Source of the DNA: Gemmataceae bacterium
Lineage (GTDB): Bacteria; Planctomycetota; Planctomycetia; Gemmatales; Gemmataceae
Direction: 5' to 3'
Assembly (NCBI GenBank): GCA_022842245.1
Contig: JALHPZ010000006.1
Location: forward strand, 164,258 to 228,257
DNA: 64,000 bases
The position numbers and the translations under genes were made by a program. The notes below the pieces were generated by a model. That model saw nothing but the letters and a program-made list of their open reading frames with translations, was not told where the DNA came from and did not search any database. This document shows positions 63,629 to 64,000 of this stretch, one piece after another; within the stretch, counting starts at the first letter, position 1, and each line of letters opens with the position of its first letter.

Positions 63629-64000
63629 TCACGCCCCGCCGTAGTCGATCGCGTCGGGGTCGTCGATGCGGTGGCGCAGGATGAACTCGCGGCGGCCCTC
63701 CACCTCCTCGCCCATCAGCGTGCGGAACATCTTCTCCGCCGCCAGCGCGTCCGCCATCGTCACGCGCAAGAGCGTCCGCCGCGTCGGGTCGAGCGTCGTG
63801 TCCCAAAGCTCCTCCGGGTCCATTTCGCCCAGCCCCTTGAACCGCGTGATCGTCATCCCCTTCTCGCCGAGCTTGCGCACCTCGGCCGCCAGTTCCCGCA
63901 GGTGTTCGAGGTCGCGCTCCACTTCGCCATGCACCAGCTTGAAGCGCGGCTTCGGCTCGCGGCCCGCGATCCGCGGCTGCGGCATCAGGTCCTTCTCGTC
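63629..64000 (-). CDS. gyrB: DNA gyrase subunit B, C-terminal part
   Basis: The last 123 residues of a type II topoisomerase ATPase subunit; the rest lies past the window edge, so the frame is open at 64000. The conserved TRFKGLGEMDPEELWDTTLD, then RTLLRVTMADALAAEKMF and LMGEEVEGRREFILRH are typical of bacterial GyrB. In ParE the sequence is similar, so parE is the alternative. It lies 53 bases past the end of the REP block. Confidence 0.88.
   Translation of the reverse strand, partial: DEKDLMPQPRIAGREPKPRFKLVHGEVERDLEHLRELAAEVRKLGEKGMTITRFKGLGEMDPEELWDTTLDPTRRTLLRVTMADALAAEKMFRTLMGEEVEGRREFILRHRIDDPDAIDYGGA

Overview
The window is GC-rich chromosomal DNA from a planctomycete, most likely a Gemmata-like member of the Gemmataceae. 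The evidence is the combination of family types: a DUF1559 prepilin-like protein, a DUF1549/DUF1553 protein, DUF1080 proteins, five large Ser/Thr kinases with different C-terminal sensor parts, two GroEL paralogs, an arylsulfatase, a VCBS-repeat secreted protein, and many short palindromic intergenic repeats. The first 60 bases are homopolymer-like C/G and look like a poor contig edge.

Layout. 0.1-6.3 kb: a half VOC domain, a prepilin-like pair, a short SigA-like sigma factor, a membrane protein and an MFS transporter. 6.4-9.5 kb: DUF1080, hisB, a secreted single-heme cytochrome and a VapBC-like toxin-antitoxin pair. 9.6-17.6 kb: a chaperone cluster (groEL1, groES, groEL2, then dnaJ, grpE, an FmdB-type zinc ribbon and yacG), split by about 1.1 kb of palindromic repeats. 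17.6-19.7 kb: an aldo/keto reductase and a Ras-like GTPase overlapping a small partner gene. 19.8-22.5 kb: ribosomal proteins rplK, rplA, rplJ and rplL. 22.6-34.3 kb: a TPR kinase, two accessory genes, and a tandem pair of about 1,200-residue proteins that each join a Ser/Thr kinase to a tubulin/FtsZ-like GTPase. 34.6-45.8 kb: mostly secreted or membrane proteins (zinc-ribbon anchor protein, VCBS protein, DUF1549/1553 protein, sulfatase, DUF1080, BCS1-like AAA ATPase) and a Uma2/ECF-sigma pair. 46-53.2 kb: a kinase divergent from a ten-heme-motif cytochrome fused to LVIVD repeats. 53.3-57 kb: tRNA-Thr(CGU), then a DUF2294 gene and an SbtA-type bicarbonate transporter separated by a structured leader, then an acetyltransferase and an amidohydrolase. 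57-64 kb: an LRR kinase, a selenium-binding/methanethiol oxidase family protein, a phosphoesterase, a RAYT-type transposase between inverted REP palindromes, and the 3' end of gyrB.

Four observations stand out. (1) The paired kinase-tubulin fusions at 27.0-34.3 kb are the best candidate for an undescribed system, because most planctomycetes lack FtsZ. (2) A REP family built from hairpins whose stems change sequence but keep pairing accompanies the RAYT gene. (3) Near-perfect hairpins made of short repeated words sit in spacers inside the chaperone and ribosomal clusters. (4) An aptamer-like fold followed by a very strong terminator precedes the sbtA-like gene. Functions are read from sequence motifs only; no database search was possible.
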